From Paenibacillus cellulosilyticus (lineage in GTDB: Bacteria; Bacillota; Bacilli; Paenibacillales; Paenibacillaceae), in contig NZ_QGTQ01000012.1 of assembly GCF_003182255.1 (NCBI RefSeq), positions 62,001 through 126,000 of the forward strand: 64,000 nt of DNA. Reading direction: 5' to 3'. This document shows, in pieces, positions 50,678 through 59,813 of this stretch. The stretch's first letter is position 1. Every line of letters begins with the position of its first letter. The position numbers and the translations under genes were made by a program. The notes under the pieces are model-generated. The model was not told where the DNA came from, did no database searches, and saw only the letters and a program-made list of their open reading frames with translations.

Positions 50678-51712
50678 ATGAGAATGTATACAGACCCTAA
50701 AGGCGAAGCCTATGAGCAGATCGTTGATTTGGCGATAAGGAACTCGGAATGTTTTGTGCTCGGGGAGAAAATTCCGACTGATGAAGAGGGACGAGGCCAA
50801 TACGCAAGTGTATTGGAAGTGTTAGAGCCTTACCTGATAAAGACACTCGTCATTCCAAACCATGATATGAATGAGGTTATTCGAATAAGAGATACGTATC
50901 GCAGTCATGCCTTTTATACCGCGGGCACTTACTATATGTATAGATGCTGCGAAGAAAGCGGTACTCTACTGAAGCAATTGGCAAACGGTTTGTCGGATTG
51001 GATATACCCTAGGTTTCCTGAAGACCTATGTTTCTTAAAAGAAGGAGGCGGAGATTACCTTTACTCGGTTGTTCATGAACGGATGTATGGTATGGATGTA
51101 ACAGAGGAAGAAGCAATCGAACTAATGGAACGAGTGACAGGGATTTTCATACAATTAAAGGCTCATCGGGATCTGGATCGTCTGCTGGATGATGCGATTA
51201 AGCATAAAACCGACTGGCTTTATATAAGTGGACATGGGCTCACGGAGCTGCCTGATCGAATTCGGGAGCTTACAGAATTGCGTGAGCTTCAAATTTTTGA
51301 ACAGGATCTTTATCGTCTACCCGAAGCGTTGTTCGAGTTAAGCAAGCTGGAACGCTTGAGAATCGAGACAGCAGATCTAGAGAACATACCTTCATCCATA
51401 GCCAAGTTAAAAAATCTGAGAGAGCTTAGCATTCATTGTGGCAGCTCGGATCGGCCGACTCCCGATTATCGGATCAAGCCGAAGGAAGAGATCAGCTTAA
51501 ACCGCATCCCTCCGGAGATTGGAGAGCTGGAACAACTGGAGCAGCTTACGATTCGATACACCTCGATCCATGAGCTGCCGCGAGAGCTAGAGAAGCTGAA
51601 GCATCTGCGAATACTGGACCTGGGTATGGGTATGATCAATCGGAAGCCTAAGTTCCTCTATGGTATGAAACAGCTGGAATTCATGAATGTGTCGCAGGAT
51701 TTTAATCATTAA
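50678..51712 (+). CDS. Leucine-rich-repeat protein with novel N-terminal domain
   Basis: This 344-residue protein has about six leucine-rich repeats from residue 175 on, such as LTELPDRIRELTELRELQIFEQDL, LYRLPEALFELSKLERLRIET and LENIPSSIAKLKNLRELSI, the plant-like LxxLP type. The N-terminal 170 residues hold CFVLGEKIPTDEEGRGQYASVL and a Cys-rich YMYRCCEESG segment I do not recognise. No signal peptide or membrane helix is present, so it is probably intracellular; LRRs usually bind proteins. ATG at 50678 is 9 bases after GGAG; an in-frame ATG at 50657 precedes it. Confidence 0.78.
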   Translation: MRMYTDPKGEAYEQIVDLAIRNSECFVLGEKIPTDEEGRGQYASVLEVLEPYLIKTLVIPNHDMNEVIRIRDTYRSHAFYTAGTYYMYRCCEESGTLLKQLANGLSDWIYPRFPEDLCFLKEGGGDYLYSVVHERMYGMDVTEEEAIELMERVTGIFIQLKAHRDLDRLLDDAIKHKTDWLYISGHGLTELPDRIRELTELRELQIFEQDLYRLPEALFELSKLERLRIETADLENIPSSIAKLKNLRELSIHCGSSDRPTPDYRIKPKEEISLNRIPPEIGELEQLEQLTIRYTSIHELPRELEKLKHLRILDLGMGMINRKPKFLYGMKQLEFMNVSQDFNH

Positions 51713-51726
51713 TAGGGGGGCAGACC

Positions 51727-51780
51727 ATGCAAGACAGCGAATTGTATGTTTATTACATTGCAACGAGCTTCCTTAGTTAG
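51727..51780 (+). other. 17-codon ORF with a strong ribosome site after the LRR gene
   Basis: AGGGGGG (51714-51720) precedes an ATG opening MQDSELYVYYIATSFLS and TAG. It starts 15 bases after the LRR stop. It may be a small peptide, or the start of a gene whose remainder has been lost. Confidence 0.35.
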
Positions 51781-51840
51781 TGGTTATCGGAATTATCGAA
51801 GTAGTAGAAATTATAGATGAATATACTTCATAGCCATATA

Positions 51841-51888
51841 AAAGCGGCCTGCATATCAGTGATAAATCACCAATGTGCAGGCCGCTTA
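51841..51888 (-). terminator. Terminator of the LLM oxidoreductase gene
   Basis: AAGCGGCCTGC and GCAGGCCGCTT form a perfect 11-bp stem around a 25-base loop, with TTTTAT following on the minus strand. Confidence 0.75.
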
Positions 51889-51902
51889 CATATTCAATTA
51901 GA

Positions 51903-52907
51903 TTATCCTTGCATGCCGAATACTTCTGCAACGAGCTGGAACGAGCGAATGCGCGCTTCGAAGCTGTGCGTATTCGTTACGATCATGAGCTCATCGGCGT
52001 CCATTCGTTCTTTGATGGCTTCCAGCTTTTGCTTAACGATGTCAGGTGTACCAACGATCATATTGCTGCGGCGTCCGTTAAGAAACTCAATATCGATCTC
52101 ATCGTAAGGATAAGCTTCAGCCGTCTCAACAGAAGGGAAGTAGTCGAGTCTGCCACCACGATGAAGCATTAGGAAGAATAGAGAAGTGCTCTTAGCAATT
52201 CGTTCTGCTTCTTCTTCTGTATCTGCGCAAAATACAGCAACGGCCGCGAGTGCGTTCGGTTTGTCGTTGAACGAAGAAGGCTGGAAATTCGCACGGTAGC
52301 CGCGAATTGCTTCTTCGCCGCCTGGCACACCGAAGAACTGTGCGAAGCCGAAGCCAAGGCCAAGCCTCGCCGCAATGCGCGCGCTCTCGAAGCTGGAGCC
52401 AAGCAGCCACAGCTCTGGCACGGTCTCAAGTACAGGCGCCGCTAACAAGCCTGGGTACGCATGCGTTGGACCTGTCTCATCGTGCAGATAAGCAATCAGA
52501 TCCGCCACCTGCTGCGGGTAGCGGTCAACGGTCGTGAATTTGCCTTCTTGCAGAGCACGAGTGGAGAGAGGCATACCACCTGGAGCGCGGCCGAGACCGA
52601 TATCAATCCGGCCAGGATGAAGCGCCTCAAGCAAGCGGAAGTTCTCCGCTACTTTATACGCGCTATAATGCGGCAGCATGACGCCGCCTGAGCCAAGGCG
52701 AATGCGCTTCGTATGCGCGGCCAGATGAGCGATTAATACTTCAGGACTGGAGTGCGCGAGCGCTCTCGTTGCATGATGTTCGGATACCCAATACCGATGG
52801 AAGCCGAGTCGATCAGCCTCCTGTGCAAGCTGTGTTGTTTCCGTTAAAGCAATTTTGGCGTTTTTCCCTTCGCCGATATGGGATTGGTCGAGTACGCTTA
52901 GCTTCAT
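51903..52907 (-). CDS. LLM-class flavin-dependent oxidoreductase
   Basis: This 334-residue protein has the luciferase-like monooxygenase pattern: a VLDQSHIGEGKN start, FHRYWVSEHHATRALAHSSPEVLIAHLAAHT, GSGGVMLPHYSAYKVAENFRLLEALHPGRIDIGLGRAPGG, and ELWLLGSSFESARIAARLGLGFGFAQFF. It matches the MsnO8/YceB-type family. It binds reduced FMN and oxidises an unidentified substrate. GAGGAGAA precedes the ATG. A 22-base gap separates it from the xerS stop, on the same strand, so the two could share a transcript. Confidence 0.9.
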   Translation of the reverse strand: MKLSVLDQSHIGEGKNAKIALTETTQLAQEADRLGFHRYWVSEHHATRALAHSSPEVLIAHLAAHTKRIRLGSGGVMLPHYSAYKVAENFRLLEALHPGRIDIGLGRAPGGMPLSTRALQEGKFTTVDRYPQQVADLIAYLHDETGPTHAYPGLLAAPVLETVPELWLLGSSFESARIAARLGLGFGFAQFFGVPGGEEAIRGYRANFQPSSFNDKPNALAAVAVFCADTEEEAERIAKSTSLFFLMLHRGGRLDYFPSVETAEAYPYDEIDIEFLNGRRSNMIVGTPDIVKQKLEAIKERMDADELMIVTNTHSFEARIRSFQLVAEVFGMQG

Positions 52908-52929
52908 GGTGTATTCTCCTCATTTCTGC

Positions 52930-54006
52930 TTACGAGTTATGGTCGATTGCTTCAGCCATCGTACGGTCAGTCAGATGGGCATAGATTTGCGTCGTCTCAG
53001 GGGACGAGTGGCCTAGCTGTTCTTGCGTTTTATAGATATCATTGCGTAAATAATAGTCAGTTGCAAATGAGTGCCGCAGCTTATGCACCGAGAGATAAGG
53101 CTTGCCGAACCGTTTAGCGTATTTGATCACCATCTCTTGAATAGCCCGCTTCGTCATGCGCGAGCCTTCCTTCTTACCGTTCGCAATAGCGAGGAAGAAA
53201 GCTTTTTCCCGTTTCGGCGCGTTATAGGACGTATCCCGGATTTGCAAATAACTGGTCAGTTCGTCAACTGCGTCTTGACGGAAGTAGACGGGCGTTTTGA
53301 ACGTATCGTCATTTTTACCTTTACGGAATACATAAGTCAGCTTCTTCTTCAGGTCAATATCATCGACATTCAGATTCACAACCTCAGAGACCCGGAGGCC
53401 GGAGTGCAAAATGAGGCTGATAATGCACGTATCGCGAATACGGTTCAGCTGATAGCTGTACAATGCCTGCTTGTTCGTCGCCACATCATGCTCATAGTCA
53501 TGACTTACATAGGCGAGGAAAGAGGAGATTTCTTCCTCCTGCAGCAGCTTACCTTCGAGCTTGGCCGCAGTATCCTTCGGCTTATGCGTCCGCTTGATTG
53601 ATACCTTGGCCATAACATTCCGTTTGAGAAGCGGGTAAAAGTTTTCGTCCTCCGCAATCTGGCTCAAATAGTGGAACAACGAACGGAGCGAGGACAGCTT
53701 GCGAGTGACGGATACACGCTTATTGTTGTGCTCAACTCTCGTCATCAAGAACATACGGAACGCATCGATGCTGTCCATATGGAGACGTTCCAGCTCCTCG
53801 AGCTTAATATCTTTGATCGCAGGGCCTTCTGCAAGTCCTTCCGCCAGCAGGTAGGAGAAAAAGGTATCATAATCGCGCACATACTCCAGCAGCGAAGAGG
53901 GCGATAGGTCAGGCAGCTTGAACTGAATGAATTTGTCGACATACCAAGGCATGAGCGGCACTTTCCGATCCAGCTCTTGGCGGTCTTTAATCTTAATGAC
54001 GTTCAT
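52930..54006 (-). CDS. xerS: XerS-type tyrosine recombinase
   Basis: The 358 residues have an N-terminal SAM-like core-binding domain (LMPWYVDKFIQFKLPDLSPSSLLEYVRDY) and a C-terminal catalytic domain with Arg in HSGLRVSEV, Lys in FRKGKNDDTF, His-x-x-Arg in VHKLRHSFATD, a second His in LGHSSPETT and the nucleophile Tyr in TQIYAHL. The LMPWYVDKF motif and length match XerS, the single recombinase that resolves chromosome dimers at difSL in streptococci. In Bacillales it occurs beside XerC/XerD, so the role here may differ. It is divergent from lhr. No difSL site is recognisable nearby. Confidence 0.83.
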   Translation of the reverse strand: MNVIKIKDRQELDRKVPLMPWYVDKFIQFKLPDLSPSSLLEYVRDYDTFFSYLLAEGLAEGPAIKDIKLEELERLHMDSIDAFRMFLMTRVEHNNKRVSVTRKLSSLRSLFHYLSQIAEDENFYPLLKRNVMAKVSIKRTHKPKDTAAKLEGKLLQEEEISSFLAYVSHDYEHDVATNKQALYSYQLNRIRDTCIISLILHSGLRVSEVVNLNVDDIDLKKKLTYVFRKGKNDDTFKTPVYFRQDAVDELTSYLQIRDTSYNAPKREKAFFLAIANGKKEGSRMTKRAIQEMVIKYAKRFGKPYLSVHKLRHSFATDYYLRNDIYKTQEQLGHSSPETTQIYAHLTDRTMAEAIDHNS

Positions 54007-54073
54007 GTCGGTGGTCAGCTCCTTGCTATGGAGAGTTGGTCAGCAGCATCGTGTCTCACTCGTAATCTTTACC

Positions 54074-54110
54074 ATTATACGCCCGCTTCACAGGGGAGAA
54101 CAAGTATTCG
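54074..54110 (-). promoter_or_regulatory. xerS promoter with LexA-like half site over the -35
   Basis: Minus strand: -35 TTGTTC (54103-54098), 18 bases, -10 TATAAT (54079-54074). AGAACAAGTATTCG at 54097-54110 matches 12 of 14 of the SOS box, overlapping the -35, but the GTTC half is broken (ATTC). Regulation by LexA is weak evidence. Confidence 0.35.
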
Positions 54111-54195
54111 ATAATCGGAGACGAACGTCATGGATTGAACAGCCGCCAACTGGTATAATTAAGGAGAATAAGTATTAGCAGGAGCTGATCATCCG

Positions 54196-57100
54196 TTGAA
54201 CAACTCGCCGCTTCACACGTTTCACCCTGTTATTGCTGATTGGTTCAGCGGAACGTTCGGTCAGCCGACCGATGTGCAGACTCGCGCTTGGGCGTCGATC
54301 CAAGCTGGTCGGCATACGTTAATTGCAGCGCCTACTGGATCAGGCAAGACGCTGGCTGCGATGCTGCCATGTCTGAATAACGTTGTTACAACAAAAATAC
54401 AAACGGCCAAGCCTCGTGCCGGTGTTAAGGTGTTATACCTATCGCCGCTGAAAGCGCTTAATAATGACGTGCATTACAATCTCGTTTCTTTCATCGAAGC
54501 GATTGACCGCAGCGCGGCGCAGCGGGAGCCGGGCTGGCCGGGTATTCGCTGCGCGGTTCGAACTGGCGATACGCCGTCGTCCCAGCGAGCGTCAATGGCG
54601 AAGCGGCCTCCCGATGTGCTGCTCACTACACCGGAATCTCTCTATATTCTGCTGACTTCCGAGCAGGGGCGAGCAATGCTGCGTACCGTTCAGTACGTTG
54701 TCGTCGATGAGATCCATGACCTTGCGTCGGATAAGCGTGGTTCACATTTATCGCTATCATTAGAAAGGCTCGCGGACTTGTGCGATCAGCCGTTTCAACG
54801 CATTGGTGTATCGGCGACGCAGAAGCCGATGTGGCGTGTTGCTCGTTTCTTAGGCGGCTGGGAGCCAGCACTAAGCGGACAGACTAACGTTTCTATTGAA
54901 TTGCCGTCCGATGCGGATGCGGATGAGAAGGCTCCGCACCCGCTGGGCTATGTGCCAAGGCAGGTCGATATTATCGAGAGTGTCATGACGAAGGCGATGC
55001 AGGTGCTCGTGACGATGCCGGACTTGTCCAAGCCGATGACGACTCGCGAAGCGGTATGGCAGCCGTTGCTTGAGCGATTGTTTTCTCTGATGGAGGGCTG
55101 CCGGACGGTGCTGATATTCGTCAACAGCCGTCGATTGTGCGAGCGCGTTTGTCTAAGGCTGAATGACGCCGCAGGTTACGAACTAAGCCGAGCGCATCAT
55201 GGCAGCCTTGCTAAGGAGCGGCGGCTTGAAGCCGAGCGGATGCTGAAGTCCGGCGAGCTGCGCTGCATCGTCGCAACTTCATCGCTTGAGCTTGGTATCG
55301 ATGTCGGTCACGTGGATCTTGTCATTCAGATTGATCCACCGTTTGATGCCGCATCCGGTATTCAGCGTATCGGCCGCGCCGGTCACTCGGTCGGAGATGT
55401 CAGCAGAGGAGCGATCATCGTACGGCACCGTGGTGCATTGGCGGAGTCTGCCGTGCTTGCCAAGCTTGTTGCGGAGCGTGAGATTGAGCCGATTCAGATT
55501 CCACGACATCCACTTGATGTGCTCTCGCAGCATACGGTATCGATGGTGGCGGGCGGAGAATGGACGACGACGAAGCTTTATCAGCTCGTCACTCGGAGCG
55601 ATACCTTCCGGCTAATTCCTTATACGAGATTGCTAGCGATGCTTCAGGTGTTGAGCGGGTTCTATCCGTTCGCACGACCGCTGCTCGATTGGAATCGAGA
55701 TACCGATGTTCTGGCTGGGCGGCGAAGCAGTGGCATTGCAGCATTGACCGGAGCAGGGACTATTCCGAGCAGCTCGGCATTTCCTGTTCACCATCTGGAG
55801 AGCCGCGTTCATCTTGGAGAGCTTGACGAGGAATATGTGCACGAGAGCAATGTCGGAGATGTGTTCCAGCTTGGCACGAATAGCTGGATGATCCGCCGCA
55901 TTGACCGCGACCGTGTGTATGTGACGGAAGCGGCCAACAGCTTCAGTGAGATTCCGTTCTGGCGCAATGAAGCAGGCGGACGATCATCGGAGCTGGGTAT
56001 GAAGATTGGTGCTTTTGTACGGGAGCTTGAAGAGCGACTAATGATAGATTCGAGCGATGATGTGGACCAATCGTTCACTGAAGAGGATCAGACCTTCGTA
56101 CGCACCGTTACCGAAAGTCAGACAGCAGAGTGGCTGATGAGCGCTTATCGAATGGATGCCAAATCCGCATATAGTCTGATTGACTATGCTAACCACCAAC
56201 ATTCATTTTGCGGGCTGCCAACCGATCGGCGTATTATTGTCGAGCATTACCAGGACGTTTCGAACAAGACGCATGTCATCATCCATAACTGGCTTGGCAG
56301 ACGGCTGAACCGGACATGGCTGCTTGCGATCGAGCGCCAGTTCGAGCAGCTGCTGCCATACCGATTGTACGGCAATGCGAAGGATAACGGCATTGAGTTC
56401 GTACTGTCAGAATGGGATCCTTCGTGGCTGCAGTCGATCTGGCATGTAACGCCAGGCAATGTGGAGCCGTTAATCATGGACGCGATCACGGGCTCGCCGC
56501 TGCTTGCAATTGCGTTCCGTCATCTGGCCGAAACATCACTGCTGCTATCGCGAAGCTTCACGCGGACGCCGCTATGGCAGAAGCGGCTTCGCAGCGAAGA
56601 GCTGTTAAAGGAAGCGATGCCGTATGCATCGCAGTTCCCATTCTTAGATGAAGCGATGCGGGAGTGCCTCAATCGGTTTCTCGATGTGGACGGCTTGCAG
56701 AAGGTGCTTACGGCCATTGGATCGGGTGAGGTTGCATTCGATATCCGTGAGACACAGTACCCGTCTCCGATGGCGACTCAGTTCATTGCGGAATACGTGA
56801 ATATGCGTATTTATGAAGGGGATGGGCTGGACGATACCATTCGGATGCAGCTGCTGAATGTGAGTCGTGAGCTTGCCGGAAGCGTGTTTGGCGAGGATGC
56901 TGTTCGGGGCGCGGTGACGCCGGAGCTGCTGGAAGCTGAACGTCGGAGGATGACAGAGCTTGCTGGACAGTTATCCACGTCAGACGATGTGCTAACGCTG
57001 CTGAAGCAGCGCGGCGATATGGGAACGGACGAGCTCGTGAAAGCTGGCGGCGAGTCGGTACTCCCACTGATCGCGGAGCTATGCGAGCGTGGTGCAATCG

Positions 57101-58779
57101 TGCAGGTCGAGCTCGGTCATGCGGATGCGGACGATGAATTGCCGCGCTGGATATGCCGCGACGAGCAAGAGGTGTATGCACATTTTCCATCGGATGCTGC
57201 TTCGGTTCAATTCATTATCGGTCGTTATGCGGAGCATGAGCTGTCGTTCACGGAACCATCGCTGTGCGAACGATATCCGCAGCTGACATTGCCGGAAGCT
57301 CACCAAGTCGTCGATACGCTGATCGAACAAGGCAAGGTCGAGCAGGCACCGTTCGCAGATGGGCCGAACGAACGGCTGTGGACAGGACGACGTACGGCGC
57401 AGCGTCTCATACGGATGTCGATCGGAGAAGCGCGCAAGCGATCGCAGCCTGCGCATCCGAACAAATGGTTCGTGCAGATGGCGATGCGCCAGTATGCATT
57501 AGGTGGAACGCAGCAGCGTGGTGAAGAAGGTCTGCGCGCTGTGATAAGCAGGCTGCAAGGACTGTTCCTGCCGCTATCGCATTGGGAAACCATCATATTC
57601 CCATCACGGTTGCTTGATTATCGGCCAGAACAGCTTGACCTGCTATGTGCAACTGGGGATGTAGTCTGGCTTGGCCGGAAGTCCAATGCGGAGCGAGAAG
57701 GCCGTATCGCCTTCTTCCTTGCAGAGAGCAAACCGTTGTACGCTCCTTATCTCACAGGATTGGATAGTCAGGACTCGACTCAGCCTGCACTGCTGCAACA
57801 GCTTCAGGCAGGGGGCGCCAGCTTCCTAACGAAGTTGGCACGCGATGCTGGTCGTACGCCAACCGATATGCTGACGGAGCTGCTGGATCTTGTATGGGAG
57901 GGGCAGGCGTCGAACGATCAGTTCGCACCACTCCGGCTGCATGCAGGCAAGAAGCAGGCAGATTGGGCTCGCTCTGGATCAGGGCTTGGCCGCTGGTATT
58001 GGACGGGCTCATTAGCTAGTGATATTGCGATAGAAACGGTAAATACGTCTCCAACAGGACTTCCGATTGCTGATGCTGCTTCTGTTGTTGCTGGAGCGGG
58101 TAATCATGCACAATCATCTGCGATGCATTGGGTGCGTCATTTGCTTGATAACTATGGCATTGTTACGAAGGAACTGGTTGCAGCTGTATCCCCATTGTCA
58201 TGGGAGGTGCTGCTTCCTGTCTTGAAGCAGTTGGAGGAATGGGGCACGATTACGCGCGGCACGTTCGTGGATGGCGAAGCCGTCTTGCAGTTTACGACTG
58301 CAGAAATTGCAGAAGCGGTACGAGCACAAACGCCGCTTTCGGCAGATAGCGCCGTCACCGTGCTAGCTTCGGTAGATCCGGCTAATCCTTATGGCATCAT
58401 CGCCGATTGGCCGACAGCAGAGACTTGTGCTTTTGCACGAAAGGCTGGACATTATCTTGTATTGCGCGGCGATCAATGGTTATTCTGGATTGAGAATAAC
58501 GGCAGACGCATCCATATGATGTCGGATTCAAGTCATATTGGATCAACCGATGAGCGCAACACTAGATCTCACGCAATCAATCTATCAGATTCATCAGCTA
58601 TAGCTGAGCTTCGTTCCGCGTTGGCGGCCATTATGCGTCGTCAACGCATGTCTAAGATTGTGATTGAGCTGTGGAACGGACAACCGATCTTGGATTGTGC
58701 AATTAGTGAAGAGCTGCGTGGAATGGGGGCGGAGCGGGATGGTCAACGACTTGTATTATGGCCAAGCTCGCTGCGCTGA
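54196..58779 (+). CDS. lhr: Lhr-type large SF2 DNA helicase
   Basis: This 1527-residue protein matches the full-length E. coli Lhr type in size. The first part has the SF2 motifs: Q-type start (GQPTDVQTRAWASIQAG), motif I IAAPTGSGKTLAAML, DEIH box VVVDEIHDLASDKRG, motif III SATQKP, motif V SLELGIDVGHVDLVIQI and motif VI QRIGRAGHSVGD. The long C-terminal part (from about 480) carries the Lhr-core and Lhr-CTD regions, winged-helix and AlkZ-like. Lhr unwinds DNA or RNA:DNA hybrids and is linked to DNA damage repair. TTG at 54196 follows AGGAGC. It is divergent from xerS. Confidence 0.93.
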   Translation: MNNSPLHTFHPVIADWFSGTFGQPTDVQTRAWASIQAGRHTLIAAPTGSGKTLAAMLPCLNNVVTTKIQTAKPRAGVKVLYLSPLKALNNDVHYNLVSFIEAIDRSAAQREPGWPGIRCAVRTGDTPSSQRASMAKRPPDVLLTTPESLYILLTSEQGRAMLRTVQYVVVDEIHDLASDKRGSHLSLSLERLADLCDQPFQRIGVSATQKPMWRVARFLGGWEPALSGQTNVSIELPSDADADEKAPHPLGYVPRQVDIIESVMTKAMQVLVTMPDLSKPMTTREAVWQPLLERLFSLMEGCRTVLIFVNSRRLCERVCLRLNDAAGYELSRAHHGSLAKERRLEAERMLKSGELRCIVATSSLELGIDVGHVDLVIQIDPPFDAASGIQRIGRAGHSVGDVSRGAIIVRHRGALAESAVLAKLVAEREIEPIQIPRHPLDVLSQHTVSMVAGGEWTTTKLYQLVTRSDTFRLIPYTRLLAMLQVLSGFYPFARPLLDWNRDTDVLAGRRSSGIAALTGAGTIPSSSAFPVHHLESRVHLGELDEEYVHESNVGDVFQLGTNSWMIRRIDRDRVYVTEAANSFSEIPFWRNEAGGRSSELGMKIGAFVRELEERLMIDSSDDVDQSFTEEDQTFVRTVTESQTAEWLMSAYRMDAKSAYSLIDYANHQHSFCGLPTDRRIIVEHYQDVSNKTHVIIHNWLGRRLNRTWLLAIERQFEQLLPYRLYGNAKDNGIEFVLSEWDPSWLQSIWHVTPGNVEPLIMDAITGSPLLAIAFRHLAETSLLLSRSFTRTPLWQKRLRSEELLKEAMPYASQFPFLDEAMRECLNRFLDVDGLQKVLTAIGSGEVAFDIRETQYPSPMATQFIAEYVNMRIYEGDGLDDTIRMQLLNVSRELAGSVFGEDAVRGAVTPELLEAERRRMTELAGQLSTSDDVLTLLKQRGDMGTDELVKAGGESVLPLIAELCERGAIVQVELGHADADDELPRWICRDEQEVYAHFPSDAASVQFIIGRYAEHELSFTEPSLCERYPQLTLPEAHQVVDTLIEQGKVEQAPFADGPNERLWTGRRTAQRLIRMSIGEARKRSQPAHPNKWFVQMAMRQYALGGTQQRGEEGLRAVISRLQGLFLPLSHWETIIFPSRLLDYRPEQLDLLCATGDVVWLGRKSNAEREGRIAFFLAESKPLYAPYLTGLDSQDSTQPALLQQLQAGGASFLTKLARDAGRTPTDMLTELLDLVWEGQASNDQFAPLRLHAGKKQADWARSGSGLGRWYWTGSLASDIAIETVNTSPTGLPIADAASVVAGAGNHAQSSAMHWVRHLLDNYGIVTKELVAAVSPLSWEVLLPVLKQLEEWGTITRGTFVDGEAVLQFTTAEIAEAVRAQTPLSADSAVTVLASVDPANPYGIIADWPTAETCAFARKAGHYLVLRGDQWLFWIENNGRRIHMMSDSSHIGSTDERNTRSHAINLSDSSAIAELRSALAAIMRRQRMSKIVIELWNGQPILDCAISEELRGMGAERDGQRLVLWPSSLR

Positions 58780-58839
58780 AGCCGATTTGTTCATGCGATG
58801 AAATACATAACCATTAGACATTAGAGGAGATAACTGACT

Positions 58840-59802
58840 ATGAGCATTCAATCCGTACAAGCATTAGCTGAACAAATTCGCAATAACGTTGGGCAGGTTA
58901 TCGTTGGCAAAGAAGCGATGATCGACATGCTGTTGATCGCGCTGCTCACATCGGGCCACGTCCTATTAGAGGACGTGCCGGGCACGGGCAAGACGCTGCT
59001 TGCCAAGTCGCTGGCGCTGTCGATCAGCGGCAGCTTCAAACGGGTACAGTTTACACCGGACCTGCTGCCATCCGATCTGAGCGGCATTAACTTCTACAAT
59101 CAGAAGCTTGGTGAATTCGAATTCCGTCCAGGTCCCTTGTTCACGAATCTGCTGCTTGCCGATGAGATTAACCGCGCAACTCCGCGTACGCAATCGAGTC
59201 TTCTTGAGTGTATGGAGGAGCGCCAGATCAGTATCGATGGTCAGACGCATCGTCTGCAGCCGCCATTCATGGTTATCGCAACGCAGAACCCAATCGAGCA
59301 GCAAGGTACGTTCCCGCTTCCAGAGGCACAGCTTGACCGTTTCCTATTCAAGCTCAACATGGGCTACCCAACAACGGAAGAAAGTGTCCGCATCCTGAGT
59401 CGGTTCAAAGGCACGAAGCCGCTTGAGAGCTTGCAGCCAATCGCAACGCCAGAGGCAATAGTTGAGGCGCAGCGTGCTGTTGCACAGATCGAAGTGAATG
59501 AGGATGTACTGCGTTACATCGTCGCAATCGGCGAGAAAACACGTGCGCTCGAGGAAGTTGCGACTGGCGTCAGCCCTCGTGCGATGCAAGCGCTGATGGG
59601 TGCTTCTCAGGCACATGCGGCGCTTGCAGGAAGAAATTTTGTTACACCGGATGATGTGAAGCGGCTTGCTGTTCCGGCACTTGCGCATCGTCTCGTCTTG
59701 AAAAGCTCGGCACGCGTACGCGGCGATCGGACGAGTGCTGAACGCATCATTGAACAAGTGCTCGACAGCGTTGAAGTGCCTGCCGAACGGCTTCATTCCT
59801 AG
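58840..59802 (+). CDS. MoxR-family AAA+ ATPase
   Basis: The 320-residue ATPase has Walker A EDVPGTGKTLLAKSLA, Walker B LLLADEINRATPRTQSSLLECM, and sensor 1 VIATQNPIEQQGTFPLPEAQ with the MoxR insertion. The partner genes DUF58 and DUF4129 follow, as in the yeaC-yeaD-yebA set of B. subtilis. MoxR ATPases act as chaperones for assembly or metal loading of partner complexes, often with a von Willebrand-type DUF58 protein. The ATG follows GAGGAGATAA and the next gene starts 11 bases on, making an operon. Confidence 0.92.
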   Translation: MSIQSVQALAEQIRNNVGQVIVGKEAMIDMLLIALLTSGHVLLEDVPGTGKTLLAKSLALSISGSFKRVQFTPDLLPSDLSGINFYNQKLGEFEFRPGPLFTNLLLADEINRATPRTQSSLLECMEERQISIDGQTHRLQPPFMVIATQNPIEQQGTFPLPEAQLDRFLFKLNMGYPTTEESVRILSRFKGTKPLESLQPIATPEAIVEAQRAVAQIEVNEDVLRYIVAIGEKTRALEEVATGVSPRAMQALMGASQAHAALAGRNFVTPDDVKRLAVPALAHRLVLKSSARVRGDRTSAERIIEQVLDSVEVPAERLHS

Positions 59803-59813
59803 AGGTCCGGCTG

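Noticed and set aside
54007-54195. difSL recombination site expected near a xerS gene.
   Set aside because: No 31-bp imperfect palindrome of the difSL type is visible; the region holds promoters only.
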